Below are positions 33,216 to 46,574 of a DNA stretch of 64,000 nucleotides, one piece after another (the stretch's first letter is position 1; every line of letters begins with the position of its first letter). The stretch comes from Mucor racemosus (lineage: Eukaryota > Mucoromycota > Mucoromycetes > Mucorales > Mucoraceae): assembly GCA_027405735.1 (NCBI GenBank), contig JAPEHQ010000002.1, positions 124,001-188,000 on the forward strand, given 5' to 3'. The position numbers and the translations under genes were made by a program. The notes beneath the pieces are model-generated. The model did not search any database. It was given only the letters and a program-made list of their open reading frames with translations, and was not told the origin of the DNA.

Positions 33216-35551
33216 ATATTTTGTTTGTTAATGATTTTATGAAAATGTATATGTAAAAAAGGAAGAGAGAAAAAAATATCGGTTCACTTTATGGGATATT
33301 TTTATATGGTGTTACCCAATGAAGATGTAAGAAGAAAACAAGTAACTAAAGCGGAGTAGGGGCCTTCAAATGAGCAAAGTAGTGGATCATTCAAAAGCTT
33401 ATAAATATCACGTCAATCCATTACAAATAATCAAGTTTCTAGAGTGACAAATTGTGTCATTACAGTAGTATTTGGTTAGCTGTAATCCTATAATTAAACA
33501 TGGCACATAAAGAACCAAACTGACCTGGTCAAACTCTTTGACAGCTCCCTACATCTCCGCTTGATCTGATGGACTGTACACATCTTGCCATTTATAAACT
33601 GTTGTTTACAGTGTAATCTCTTTTTAAAACAAAAGAACAAGGGGTTGAAAAAGTATATAAATATAGAATTTAAAAGAAAAAATGGCTCATTATTAAATGA
33701 ATTGCTTATTTATATTTCTAATTGACCTTTTACTTTGAAACGTTTGCTGTCCTGGACGTTATCTCAAAACGTTGGTTTATCTCCGTTTCAATCGTCAGTC
33801 TTTTTTTCTAATTTTACAGGTATATTTCATTCCTTCTAGACTGTAAATCTTTTTATAATTAAATGTCGTTGATGATGACCGGGGGAACCGGGCATTTTCG
33901 CTTGTATTTGAAAGCATTAATTGAGCATTAGAATACTTCTCAAATGCTGGTGAACATTTTTATATACATTTGTATGCATTTATTTCGGCATTGAATCTCC
34001 CGTTGTATATATAACATTTTAGGGTCTTGAAGCTTTGGAGCCGATGGATCGAAGAACGCTTAATTTGATCATCCGTAAATATGGCCGATATATACATTCT
34101 TTTTTTAAGGTGGTGCAAAAAACCAAAGGATCTTGGCGCCGAAAACAGATATCAAGCTTTCGAAATGTAATTTTATATGCTTTAAGAATCTGTCTTATTG
34201 GTTTGATTAGATTTGTATTCTTTCTACAACCACTAATGCATTCTTTTAATTCCAATGCAGTTTGCATCTATGAATAAATTAGCTCAAGAGAAGGCACAGA
34301 GCAGAATAATAATGCTGGCCCGGTTTCTATATATATCATAAGATTGGCAATATATTCAGTGTTATTTCATTCAGAAATGCGTTTATAGCATCAACTGTTT
34401 TTATCAAAAACTGGGATTTGAAATCCAAATTCATCAATAAAAGAACTGGTCTGGCGTGTAATTTTTTTGTTTTTTTTTTTTTTGAAGAAATTCACTCTTT
34501 AAAGGTTTTTCACAAAGAACACAACCTAATTTCGTTATAAGTCTTATAACTGAAATTATGTTGTTTGTTTTTCAGTATGTAATGGTGTTTTTTGTTTCAT
34601 GTTCTTCATTTAAAAATATCCTATTATCTGTTGAAACACAAGGTGCAAACTCTGATAAAAAAAAAGTTTTTGGATTTGTATTGCAACTCAACCACAATAT
34701 CTTGCAATATAGACATGTCATTATTTTGATCATGCATGTCTATTATTATACGTATTTTAATAAAGATGTATCACTTTTCAATTGAAAAAGCTATGTCAAC
34801 AAGAAGAATTGGGTATTTGAATCTAGCGATGCTGATTGCGATAGAAAAGATTAAAATAATAAATCAGTGTGAATGTATATTGTAACGTAAATGCATATAC
34901 TTATTCACATGACATTATAGTTCTTTCATAAAGGCTTGCATACATTATTGTCTATTACCTAATTTCAAGTTTCTACAGCAAAAGCAATTAATTTTGCTTG
35001 TATCCCCTGAAGTCTTGTTTTTATTGGTCCAAGTTGTTAATTAAATGGTAGTCATTCAACATCTGTGCATGATATATACTTGTATGTCTTGTCTTTTAAA
35101 GCATAGATTCATCCAGTTCATTTATAATTCTCTGAAATATATGTGCTTGACAACAAAACAGGTAATATCAATTGTTTATCATCTCAAGATTTTAATAAAA
35201 TTATGTTTGGTACAAAAGCAATTCAAGATAACACAATGTTCTATTTGAGGAAACTTGGATCAAGTCACATACTAATGATGGTGCAAGCAATGAGAAAAAC
35301 TAGAGAGAGAGAGAGAGTGGAGAGTGGGTGAGGGAGAGAGAGTGAGTGAGGTAGAAAAGAGAGGACCTGATTGTTGGTCATTAGTGCACTTTTTCCCTTT
35401 TTTTTCTTTTCAATTTCTCAACCATTTATTCTCCCCTACTGAATAGATTGGTTTTACAATATTACAACATCAACTATTACTACAACATCAACTACAACTG
35501 CATCAGTTTTTTTATATATACATATACCCTTGATTCTACATTCGAATTGTT
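33216..35551. other. Intergenic region
   Basis: No supported gene. Short frames around 34035-34277 are not recognisable. A purine-rich GA microsatellite-like stretch lies at 35304-35361, upstream of the next gene. Confidence 0.5.
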
Positions 35552-37481
35552 ATGCATAATTTGGTGAAACGGCAAGAAGGTAATAATCATATTATTTAAC
35601 AATTTTAAACTGAGTATAACAAGCTAATTTTTTGCAATAGCATCTTGGAGAGCAAATAGCGGAATTAATACCAATTTCATGTATGGTGAAGATTCTATCG
35701 AGATATCACCAAGTGAAGCTGACGAAATATATGATCAATCACACTTGGTCGAACGTATTGAGGATGTTGAAAAAGAAATTAGTACTTCTTCCATTTGCAC
35801 CTCTGCTTTCAAAAGTGATTATTTTGAGCATCCTGCTCTTTACAGAGTATTATTTATGGGATCAACTAGTGAGGAAAGAAAGAAAGAAATATTCAAAAAA
35901 TTAAGTCAAGGATTTGTTCATGTTTTACAACATCACCGCAGCAGTAGTAGTAGTAGCAGTATCAGCAATCATAATAATGCTGCTGCTAGTGGTATTCATA
36001 GTAATGATAGTAGTACAAATAATTTATTTGAACAACCAATTACTCCTTTCAAAGAGATAAAACACAATATCATTCTATTAAGCGATGATGATGCACCAGA
36101 ATTACTTTCAGAAACTTGCGAGGATGTTGGTGTATCCATTATTGAGGCTGATTTTACATGGAATTCAAATGCAATTCGATTTTCAAATGATCCTGATAAT
36201 CTTTTATTCAAATATGCTTGGGATCAATGTCCAAATCCAAGAGAATTGCCTGCTGCCTGGATGGAAGATAAGATAAAAGATTATAAATTTACAGGTTTCA
36301 TGTATCCAGAAGCTACACCTAATGGAATTGACCTTTGTGTTTATTTTTATGATGGCCAAGACGATGAAAAGACTAAACGCGATTTGAATTTACTGTGCTC
36401 ACTTCGTAAATTGGGTATTTATGTATTGCCATTAACACAAAGTCGAGATGAAAAGCAAAAAAGTCATTTCGCTGACATGTTGACAGAATATAAAGTACGG
36501 TGTCTTGATCTCGGAAACCTTGAAGTTGGACAAGAACCTAGTTTCCAAAAAAAACGACAAAATGTAACACAATATGATCAAGTTGGACGTTTGCAGGTTA
36601 TGGAATGTACACAATTAAATGTGCCTCGAGTAGCAACATATCAAATATTAGCAGTTGATCAGTTTTGTGCAATTGAAAACAAATCGATTTTCGAGCTACT
36701 AAAAAGAACAAGAGAGCGACAACAAATGCTCAAAATAATGAAGGAACAAGCAATGTTACGGCAACAACAAGAAATGGAATTAGCAAAAGAACAAAGCGAA
36801 TCTACTTCCACTTCAGCCACCACCACCACAGCAACAACGATAACAACGCCACCATCAACATCAGCAGCAACAACAACAACAACAACAGCAAATGCTGTAC
36901 TAACATACTGGTATTTCGATCATTATCAATTCATAAAAGCAGCAATTGTTGCCATGTTGGTTATTGCAGCATGTACATTTTTCGTAAATAAGTATAGATC
37001 AACTCAATGGACAGCTGAATTTCAAGTAAAATCAGATTTCAAATTTACTGTTCAAACCAGGAATTCAAAAGGATTATCAACTTGGTCCAACGTACAACCA
37101 CAAGTTTGGGTGAATGATCAATATTTAATACCAATCAACAGAGTGAAAAACGAGCCTGGACTATATAACTTATTAATCGACTTTAACCAAATCTCGAATC
37201 AATCAATTGTACATTTTGCTTTTAGTGTAAATACCAGTTTAAATCAAATTTCATATACCATTGCAACTTTTACCACTAGTAGATTTATATTACTAAATCC
37301 TAAATTATTACAGCAACAACATCCTTCTCAAACACAACAACGAGAACATAATAAAAGCTATCAGAATACAATTCGGCAAAAACAACAAAAACAACTCAAT
37401 ATCAAACACACTTTGGAATCAATCAAATTCTTTACTACAAATACTATTCATAATATTATTAAAATTATATGGATTGATTAA
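35552..37481 (+). CDS. Predicted single-pass membrane protein of unknown function
   Basis: Exons 35552-35579 and 35641-37481, 622 aa; the intron 35580-35640 (GTAATA...CAATAG) keeps the frame. Family not recognised. The N-terminal about 370 residues look globular ('YRVLFMGSTSEERKKEIFKKL', where a nucleotide-binding site would sit but without GKS/T; 'IDLCVYFYDGQDDEKTKRDL', 'LRKLGIYVLPLTQSRDEK'), with an Ser-rich insert near 105-125. A Gln/Glu coiled segment and Thr-rich low complexity precede one TM helix (about 439-460, 'FIKAAIVAMLVIAACTFFVN'). The remainder is a beta-rich domain followed by a Gln-rich tail. It could be a degenerate GTPase-like membrane protein; this is a guess. Its stop codon lies 31 nt from that of the convergent GPD1 gene. 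Confidence 0.75.
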
Positions 37482-37512
37482 AAAAAGAAATAAAAAATAT
37501 ATATACACAAAT

Positions 37513-38707
37513 TTAAATATCACGAACAATTGATTCTAATGGAGCATTTTCGTAAATGATACGATAAACAGTTTCAAACAAAGGAAATTCACTAGTTAAT
37601 TTACGAGCAGAGAGGAATTGATGAACTTCTTGAGCTGTTAATGTTCCCTGTAGTTTTTGTCCATTCAACATTTGCTTTTCCAAGACATCAATTGGTTTTC
37701 CTGTCTTTGCAAATGCCTCAGCTACCTTTCTATTACGACCACCAGAACATGTTGTAATCAAATCAGCAACACCGCACGACTCAAAGAAAGTAGTATCTTC
37801 AACTGTGCCAAAAAAGGTTTGACCAAATTTACGCATCTCCATTAATCCCAAACGAATAATAGCAGCTTTTGTATTGCTTCCATAACTGTGTAATATATGT
37901 CAGTTGATATTGAGTTTTTTTTTTTTTTTTTTTTTACCCCAACCAGATCAAAAAAAAAAAAAAAAGACTTACCCTAAGCCATCAGAAATACCTGCTCCTA
38001 CAGCGACAACGTTTTTCAAAGCACCACAAAGTTCAACCCCAACATAATCACGAATAACGTTTACATGGAAATAATTGGTATTGAATAATTTGAAAAATAA
38101 CTCACCATCTTGTTCCGAACGACTACCAATGGTAGTTTCACAAAAGCGTTCAAGAGCGACTTCATCAGCAATGTTGGCACCACTTAAAGCGGCTACATTG
38201 ATGCCCAATTTGCGAGAAATTTCCTCTGAAAATAAAGTAACCCCTTCAGGTTTAATTTCAAGACCTTTGATAAGTGAAATAGCTTTGGCATTTGGTGCAA
38301 TGGCTTCCTTCATCTTTTCACAAACACCTCTAACAAATTGATGGGGTAAAACAAATACCAAAACACTGGCATCACGGCTAGCATCAACCAAGTCAGGTAC
38401 AGCCTTGACATTCGATGTGAATTTAATACCAGGTAAATATTTAGGATTCTCTCTTTCTCGGTTAATCACTTCTGTTAATTTCTCTCCTTTGAAATCCTCT
38501 TCAAATACCCATTGACGAACTTCAGTTTCAAAGATATCCGAGTGTTTTAATACATTTTCACCGATAATCTTTCCAACAGCTGAACCCCTGATTTTATATA
38601 TATATAATTCATTGATTTAAATCCTTGTCTATAACATGAAAAAAAAAAAAAAAAAAAGAAACTTACCAGTTACCAGAACCAATCACACATACACGTTCTT
38701 TAGTCAT
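37513..38707 (-). CDS. GPD1: NAD-dependent glycerol-3-phosphate dehydrogenase
   Basis: Complement of 38707-38667, 38587-37973 and 37885-37513; 342 aa, frames close. Rossmann start '[17 protein letters not shown]', '[13 protein letters not shown]', 'SLIKGLEI', '[10 protein letters not shown]', then the catalytic-Lys region '[19 protein letters not shown]', '[12 protein letters not shown]', and the C-terminal '[18 protein letters not shown]'. No targeting peptide, so cytosolic. Reduces dihydroxyacetone phosphate to glycerol-3-phosphate with NADH, supplying lipid synthesis and osmolyte glycerol. Both introns contain long homopolymers: T/A runs at 37917-37965 and an A run at 38639-38657. Confidence 0.96.
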
Positions 38708-40384
38708 TTTGTTTATAGTAGTATAAAATCGTTTTTTATTTAGATTATGAAATGAAAGAAGAGATAAAGACTTGAACGAGTGAGCGTATTTATATATCAT
38801 TTTTTTCTAAAAAAAATTGTGTGGTTCTAATATTATAAAAAAGAGGATGATTTTATGGTTTTTGTATTACCTTCGTAATTGATATTAATTCAGAGCAAAA
38901 TTCGATACTAAGCTAGGGAGGTTTTCTGGCTTTCAAAAACTATATAGTAGTAGTAGCAAAAAGGGTAAATTTGGCCCTTTTTCAGGTACAAGAACTAACC
39001 TTGTTGGTATATCAACTTGATCTTTATTCTGATTGAACCGAAACCGACATGTGCCGACACATGAAATACTTGTAGTATCATAAGGTAAAGTTAATCTTTG
39101 TTTTTAAATTTCACATGCATTTCTGTGTTGCCACGATATTTTGTATTTTTTGATTACAGGTCCGTGCAAGCTTGTCATTCAATGATAACTCGAATATTTG
39201 CTATAATAATGATATTTCTAGAAAGCAAATCTATTATAAATATCTTGCTAATCAGTAAATAAAAATGCAAGATGTATTGGTTATTTCACAAAGATTTTTA
39301 TATATATCTCCACTTGAATTGATGTTGTTATGACTATATTATTTCTATGCATATCAGTTGACGATCATTATTTTTCAATGTATTTCAAAAGAATGTGTAT
39401 ACAGCATATATTTCATATGAACATTAAAAAAAAACTAGACAGTATCATAATGTATTCATCAATATACATCGGAGCATATAGTAAACATTTTGTCATTCAT
39501 TTATTCAATAGAAAATGGAAGAAAGTCGAAAACTATTTCTGTCCAGTGTAACTCAGTTCAAACATTTGCAAATGGAGAACATTTCTGTTGTTGGAAAAGT
39601 ATGTGGTACGGTTTTGCGACCATTAAACACAACTTTAAACTTTACAGCATTTTACCATATAGTAGTTTGAAAGTTACGGTATGATTTTTAATATAAAACG
39701 GCGGTTATTTTTATCCTCATCAGAGAAAGATATATAAAACTTGATCTGATTATTATTAATACTGTAATCTTGATCAATGCTTCTATATAAAGTGTTGCTT
39801 ATTATGTGCAATTATCCAAGTGTTTATTTAAAGATACTGTAAATTCAAAACCAATGGTTCAAGCTTGTAATTTTTTTGCATCTTATTCAGTGAGAGAGAT
39901 CATAATGATGGCACATTAAATTGTTAATTCAATGTTTGAGTAATATACAATAAATAGCATATGTGCACTTGAATGCAAATCAAATATCGTAATCTTTAAG
40001 CAAATGTACATACGTAATAGTAATCGAGTAAGCCTTCATCCCCAAACTTTAAAGCCATAGAGATTACTTGAAAAATTGTTTTGTAATATTCGAAATCTGT
40101 TTTTTCAAAAAAAAACACACACACACACAAAATATATTATTCAGTGTATTCAAAACATGCGGTTATTTGCTTGTCTTATAATAAATTCAAAGCTCAATTA
40201 GCAAAGCGAATTTACCATATAGGTCTAGAACAACAAAATCGACAATTTGGGAATTTGGGTACAATAAAGCAAATGAAATGTCTAAAATTCATTATTTGGG
40301 TTTCAATCTACCCGATGAGAGACAGTATAATAAGAACCTAGTGAACCAATCGAGCACAGAATTCTAGCTACTTATTTACAGAGC
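38708..40384. other. Intergenic region upstream of GPD1
   Basis: No gene recognised. The GPD1 promoter lies in the first few hundred bases. Confidence 0.5.
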
Positions 40385-41515
40385 ATTACGCCAATTATTT
40401 CTAAATTTGTTCTATATCTCACGAAAGACTCAAAAACGCGTAAAATTCACTGCTTTTCCCTTGAAAACTGGGTCTCATTTTTCATCCCTGCTCTACTTTT
40501 TGTTTTCACTAAATAACACCAAGAAAAAATTATATGCCAATGTACCTGAGATGCTCACCTGTAATCCAAAAACAAGTATCCAAAAATATCCTACTTTTTA
40601 CAGTTGGTATTAATTTTTCAGTGCTAAGGTTTCAGATTTTTTACGTGTATTTCACAATTTCACTGCTAATGGGTTGAAAACTTTGAGGCTTCATATCTCC
40701 AGAAAAAATTAAGCTATACTAACACTTTTTAATAATGAAACTTACTTGTTTTAAAGTGCTCTATAACATATTTTAATATAAAAAAATTCTGAGCACCTTT
40801 TTTTTTTTTCATTTTTTTTTGACATTTCTATAGTAGGTTTCAAAATATTGGCTAAATTGAGCAACATTTTTTTTGCATTCATGTCATTAAGCTCGTTAAG
40901 TTCTCTCGGACCCAATTTAGATTTTTTTAAAATATTGATTTTTCATGGAGATATCCTAAAAAATGTGTACAAAAAGGTACCTCCATTTCTAGCTTCAATT
41001 TTTTCCTTATATACCCTCATCCCAAATTCTGAATCTGAAAAAAAATTAACAAAAATCTCTTTTTCTCTACAAAAACTGTAGCTAAAAAATTAAATAATAG
41101 CTAGATCGATAGGTAATTTTACTGTGCATTATATTCATTAATTATATTAAAAATATGCTTATAAAAAGTGATGTGTATCTTCAAAAAACCTCCAAAATTT
41201 CAATTGCATTTTACGCAAAATTTAATGTGAAATGTTTGCCTGAATTTTGTTTAGATGGATGTAGAATTCAAAACTGTACAAAAGCTATTTAGTATACTAG
41301 TTCAACTTATTTTGCAGTTCATGATCAATTAAACGATTTTGTTTTTTTGATCATTTATCGATCATTTCTGGATCATTTTGGACAAAACGATTTTGGAACT
41401 CAGTTATCATAGGCTGTAAGCTGTAATGGAAACTATTATCTTGGTTATCTCAACAAAAAACTAATATTTTCATGTGAAATAAAAAAGGAGGTATAGCTTT
41501 GAACTAGAGCTATAT
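40385..41515 (+). repeat. Interspersed non-coding repeat, copy 3 (5'-truncated)
   Basis: Matches copies 1 and 2 from their internal 'atctcacgaaagactcaaaa' onward but lacks the first about 100 bp. Shares the right extension of copy 2. Confidence 0.8.
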
Positions 41516-42815
41516 TATGTGCACAAAATATATTTAAACGAAGTTCACTAAAATCAGTTAAAAAACGCAAGAAAGTGACCTCATTGTTAGTTACTCAGAT
41601 TGAATCTTCTTGGAAAGCATGTATTTGTGAATTGGAACTCGTTAAACATGCAAAAATAACGCTTCGAGCATTCAACTAATCGGAATGGTAATTGCTGCTT
41701 CATTTTCTGCAAATCCAAAAAAAAAAGAAACGGAAGCTGTGGCCATGACCATGCATAATTGTACTAATAAGCAGGGATAAAAATACATCATAATCTACTG
41801 TAAGATGCTTTTGTAAAGTACTACAGTCTATTAAAATGTGCACAGTGTAAAAATAATTGTAGTTTAAGCTTAGGCAATCGTAAATATGGCAATTCTAGAG
41901 TTTCTCATTATCGAATCAAACGATGAGTTTTTTATAATGTATTTCTAAATCCTGATCTGTACCTGTCGAAAAAAATCATAAATGTATAATTTTTTTTTAC
42001 TGCTGCGCCTAATACAACCCAAACCAGCCATTCAAATCATTGAAATTGAACTGTAGCTATTATTCCTTGATTTGGGAATGTACAAATACGTCGAGAAGAC
42101 CGATTATTTCAGGCTTCAGTGATCGATAAAAATATATCCAAGCCCATCAATAAGAGCACAATTTTGTAGGTTTACAACAGAAGGTTCCATTCATTCTTGA
42201 GGTGATGCAAAGGGCACGAAAATAAATAGTCTTTTGAAGGAAGTGCTTATCTCAAATACTAAACTTGATATTGAAAAATGTATATATAAACGGTATAAAG
42301 AGTCTCTTCTTAAATGAATCCAGCTTTCAATTCCTGTTGGTTTGAATCATTCCACCAACATCCGCTCCTGCAATTTTATTGCTTTTTCGAAATCTGGGAG
42401 CTGGTTTCTTCAGTATTCAAAAAACAAGCTGAGCAAGATAAAGCCTATTCGTTGAATATACCGTTAATCTTATATCGAAGACTCTAGAAATTTGTCTCCA
42501 AGAAAGCTTTTATATCATCCCTGTACCTATACATTTGAAATGTTCGTTTAAACGGCAAACTTACAAAAAAATTAAGAAATAGGTATGAAAGGTGTGCAAA
42601 AGACCAGAGATTTGATGCAGAATATGAATATGGCTTACTCCGTTCCGTTGTGACGAATAAGAAAGGGTTCTTATATTACAAAAAGGCAATTCAAAGGTAA
42701 CGCAAATAGGGCCCCCTTTTCAATCAACCTAAAATTATATTCATCAGCCCTTTTTGTATTTTTTTTTCATCTTTTTTCACAATTTATTTTCTTGGTCTAT
42801 ATCAAAAAACAAAAC
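41516..42815. other. Intergenic region upstream of RAB11
   Basis: AT-rich, no gene recognised. Contains pyrimidine-rich DNA just before the RAB11 ATG. Confidence 0.5.
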
Positions 42816-43795
42816 ATGTCTGAAGACGATTACGATTACTTATTTAAAATTGTCATTATTGGTGATTCTAGTGTAGGAAAATCAAATTTGTTGTCTCGTT
42901 TTACTGTAAGTTTTAGTCTGTTATTTTAGTGGATTATATTTATTGATAAGTTTATATGAAAAATAGAACGATGAGTTTAATCTCGAGTCAAAAAGTACTA
43001 TTGGTAAGTAATTGTATATTTGACTTGAATTATCGAAAATTGACAATATTTTAGGCGTCGAGTTTGCTACAAAGAATATGAATATCGTAAGTATTTAATA
43101 ACATCTGAAATTGGCTTTTTTTTTGTTGATAAAACATATAAAGGGCGAGCATACAATCAAGGCACAAATTTGGGATACAAGTGGACAAGAACGTTATAGA
43201 GCAATTACTGGAGCGTAAAGTATTTGGTACATTAAATGATTGATGATATATTTAAATGTTATTTAAATGGTAGTTATTATCGTGGTGCTGTTGGTGCTCT
43301 TCTGGTTTACGGTAATATCTATTATAAAAAAAGCATCATGATTTTCAACTTACAACAAACATAATAGATATCACTCGTCAATCATCGTTTCAAAACATTG
43401 ATCATTGGTTAAAGGAACTTCGCGATCATTCTGATGACAAGATATCCTTAATGTTGGTTGGAAATAAGGTGGATTTAGTAGATTCACGTGCAGTAAGCAC
43501 AGATGAAGCAGCTCAATACGCAGAGGATTCAGAAATGATGTTTTTCGAAACTAGTGCTTTAGATGCAACTAATGTTGATTCCGCATTCAAAACTGTATTT
43601 GAACGTATTTATGAAAATATGCCAAAATCTGTAAAAACCGCAGAGAATAATAATATAAATGCTCCTGGTCAAAATACAATTAAGCTTTCTCCACCTACAT
43701 CAAGTTCAGATCAGTTAACAGGAGCAGCAGGAGGAGGATCACCAAGAAGTGGCAGTAATACTCAAGAAAAGGCTGCAGGTGGTGGATGTTGTTAA
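42816..43795 (+). CDS. YPT31: RAB11/YPT31-type small GTPase
   Basis: Six exons: 42816-42905, 42967-43003, 43055-43086, 43144-43214, 43274-43311, 43368-43795; 231 aa. All G motifs present: P-loop 'GDSSVGKSN', switch I '[11 protein letters not shown]', switch II '[13 protein letters not shown]', 'GNKVDL', 'ETSALD'. RAB11 subfamily hallmarks are '[20 protein letters not shown]' and '[14 protein letters not shown]'. Ends in the double-geranylgeranylation signal '...GGGCC'. The hypervariable tail (about 180-231) is Asn/Ser/Gly-rich and longer than usual. In fungi this GTPase drives Golgi/recycling endosome secretory traffic to hyphal tips. Confidence 0.96.
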
Positions 43796-43837
43796 TAAGA
43801 TATACAAATGTTTTTATTATTTAATAAATATTTTTTC

Positions 43838-44959
43838 TCATTGATTTGGAGTTACAGGAGTTAAACAGGGAGCATAGAACACTTCAGTAGTAAATATTCC
43901 TTTTAGAGTTTTTGCCATAACTGACAACCATATTAATACTAACATACATGTAAAGATAGCACCTAATACCAAGAAAAACATAGAATCAAGCGTTGTTCCA
44001 ATGCTTAATGTAGCGGTAGTAAATACACCCAACGGGAAAGTCAAAGCCCACCATCCCATATTGAAGGGAATACCTTGTTTTGTTGTTATAGCTACTGAAA
44101 ATGTAGCTACAACCAGATACCAAACACCGTATCCCCATAGAAACAAAGCAGTTAAGAAACCCACAGAATGAGCCACATCACCTAGACCAACAATGTAGCG
44201 ATCACCCAAAACAGTTTTACTGGCAATGCCTAATTGAATCAGACCATAGGCACCTTGTCCCAGCGGACCAAGTGGCAAAAATGAACTGATAATCACCTCT
44301 TTAGGTGGTAATTTGTTGACAATTAATCGATAAAAATAGATAACAATGACAGATAAGGCTAGCAATAGACCCATTCCCATAGTAACAATTGACATAATCA
44401 AAATTACCAAAGCACGGTCTTGATCCAAATACTGAGCTATCAGGCCACCAGAAGCAGATGCAACCACACATGGAACGAGAGGCAACAACCAAGTGCCATT
44501 CATTGTTTCCAATGCGTGATTATGATGTACAATTACAAAATAGGGTACAATTAAAACGGTTAATATTGTCAAAACGTATTCAATGATCCATAGCACAAAT
44601 GCTAAATTTCGGCCCCAGGCAAATTTATCAATGATTACTAGTACTGTGAAATTTGTGATTGTAGTTAAACCCATTGGCATTGTTCCGATAAACAGACTTT
44701 GATTTGAATGCTTTAATACAAGCTTAATAATGGACGGCCAAATAGCGTATCTTGCAATACTGATGATAAGAAATATACAAAACATGACTATATTCATGAT
44801 ATAAACTACCAGTGCAATTGTCTGTAATCCTCGGAATTGGAAAGGGAAATTATATAGCAAGATTGACAGGATGCCTGTTCCCATGTTTACACTAAACCAT
44901 GATGGCGTGAAATTTTTAACTATCTCTTTCAGGTTTTTCCTTTCAAATTTCTCGTTCAT
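43838..44959 (-). CDS. SSU1: SSU1-type sulfite efflux pump (TDT family)
   Basis: Single exon, 373 aa from the ATG at 44959 ('MNEKFERKNLKEIVKNFTPSWFS'). An in-frame ATG at 45043 would add 28 hydrophobic residues and disturb the cytosolic start, so it is not preferred. About ten TM helices. Family marks: 'NMGTGILSILLYNFPF', 'FIGTMPMGLTTITNF', 'NGTWLLPLVPCVVASASGG', 'NKLPPKEVIISSFLPLGPLG', 'NMGWWALTFPLGVFTTAT'. The NKxPP...LGPxGQG block matches yeast Ssu1 rather than malate transporter Mae1. Likely plasma-membrane sulfite exporter. The gene converges on RAB11, with stop codons 42 nt apart. Confidence 0.88.
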   Translation of the reverse strand: MNEKFERKNLKEIVKNFTPSWFSVNMGTGILSILLYNFPFQFRGLQTIALVVYIMNIVMFCIFLIISIARYAIWPSIIKLVLKHSNQSLFIGTMPMGLTTITNFTVLVIIDKFAWGRNLAFVLWIIEYVLTILTVLIVPYFVIVHHNHALETMNGTWLLPLVPCVVASASGGLIAQYLDQDRALVILIMSIVTMGMGLLLALSVIVIYFYRLIVNKLPPKEVIISSFLPLGPLGQGAYGLIQLGIASKTVLGDRYIVGLGDVAHSVGFLTALFLWGYGVWYLVVATFSVAITTKQGIPFNMGWWALTFPLGVFTTATLSIGTTLDSMFFLVLGAIFTCMLVLIWLSVMAKTLKGIFTTEVFYAPCLTPVTPNQ

Positions 44960-46574
44960 GGTTTTATAATAGAGGGAAAACAAATAGGAAAAAACAAATT
45001 GAAAATGAACATTTTCTATTAAATCGGATCTTATAAAAATCACACATAAAATAGAAAAGTCTTTCTGGAGATATAATATGTTTTAGAATGAGACCTATAA
45101 CATGTATAAGGTTACAAATAACTGTTTATCCTTGATGGTATTATCGATGTGACACAACATGCAGTTTACCCTGTACTTTTGCGGGTAGTCTTGGCCGTCA
45201 AATCATGAACATGTGCAAACATTGCTCTATCGGGAATTGGGAATATTACTCGCGATGCATGATAAATCAAAATTTCATATACCGTACATTGATTCACATT
45301 AAACATTGTGCACAATATTGTCCAATTTTGCAGATGGTTATTTTGAAGTTGCTGTATATTATTTACTGCAACGACATATTTCTTTAAAGTTGTACAAAAA
45401 TCTTAAGCACTATCTGCATATAAATTTATTACATTATTACAGATTTCTTCATTATAATCATGTCGACTTGATTTCTAATAATTGGAAGTGGCTACATTTT
45501 GAAGATGCTGTAATAAGGTTGGCAATTATCTTGAAGCCGATCTAGAGCAGAGGTAAGAGCAGGCTCGGTTTCTCTAGCAATTTCTCCTTAAGCAGGTTCT
45601 TATGCTTGTCCTTGTTATCCTTGAGGCTCCTCTTATACATTGTAGGTCTTTAAATACCCTAAGCATAATCCATAGTTGATCTACAGTTCTTTGTCATCTC
45701 ACCTCTGATGTTATTCATGTCGAAAAATATGGTTTTTGGAATGAAAAAGATGAAAAAAAAATCTCTATTATTATTAAAAAAAAGAAGAGCACCTGTATAG
45801 GATTATATCATACATAGTAGATATAATTCTGCATATATCAATGAATGTATCTAAAACATGAATGACGCATTTTCAACCGAGTTAGTTCTAGTATGTGTTA
45901 TATTGATTAATATAATTATATTATATAAAATAGTGTAAAACAATGGGTAATGAATTCAATAAACTGTAAAGTGCATAGCAAATAATTTAACATCTATTTC
46001 TAGAGTCGGAACATTGGCATTGTTATTATTGTTATTGCAAAATGTCTGCTTCAATAATGCAATTTCAATACCAGTATTTAAAGGATTTATTAAAAATTAT
46101 AACGTACTTCAAATTGCTTCAAATTTTGAGATGTTATTTAATAGCATCCCAAATATGTTCTAATATTATTTTTATATAGATAGCCATTACTACACTATTG
46201 CAATGTCTATAACACATTCGTCGAATCTCGAAATTATAGTCCCGCTTTTCTAAAAAACAGCCGTTTTTCATGACAAAAGAGTTAAATATAGTAAATATCG
46301 CCTGGTAAAAGTAAATTTATTTATTCTAAATTTATTCTGTAGCATCTCAAATAAATACAGACACTTTTATTTGGGAAATCAAGTATTTATTGCATCAAGT
46401 AGACTTTTACTGCCAAATTACTACTCTCCGTGCTGCTGCTGCTTTTGGTAATATTTGATGCTACGCACCCCTTTTCAACCTGTGGCTTTGGACTGGGAAC
46501 AAATATTGTTCAAGAAAAACATCAAAATCAAGAAAAAAATTGCAGTTTTACCAACTTTTTACACAATAATTACA
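44960..46574. other. Intergenic region
   Basis: No gene recognised. SSU1 and NCS2 are divergently transcribed from this interval. Confidence 0.5.

Noticed and set aside
46455..46574. Upstream in-frame ATG extending NCS2 by 40 residues
   Set aside because: The extension has no resemblance to NCS2/CTU2 N-termini; the Cys motif lies shortly after the ATG at 46575.
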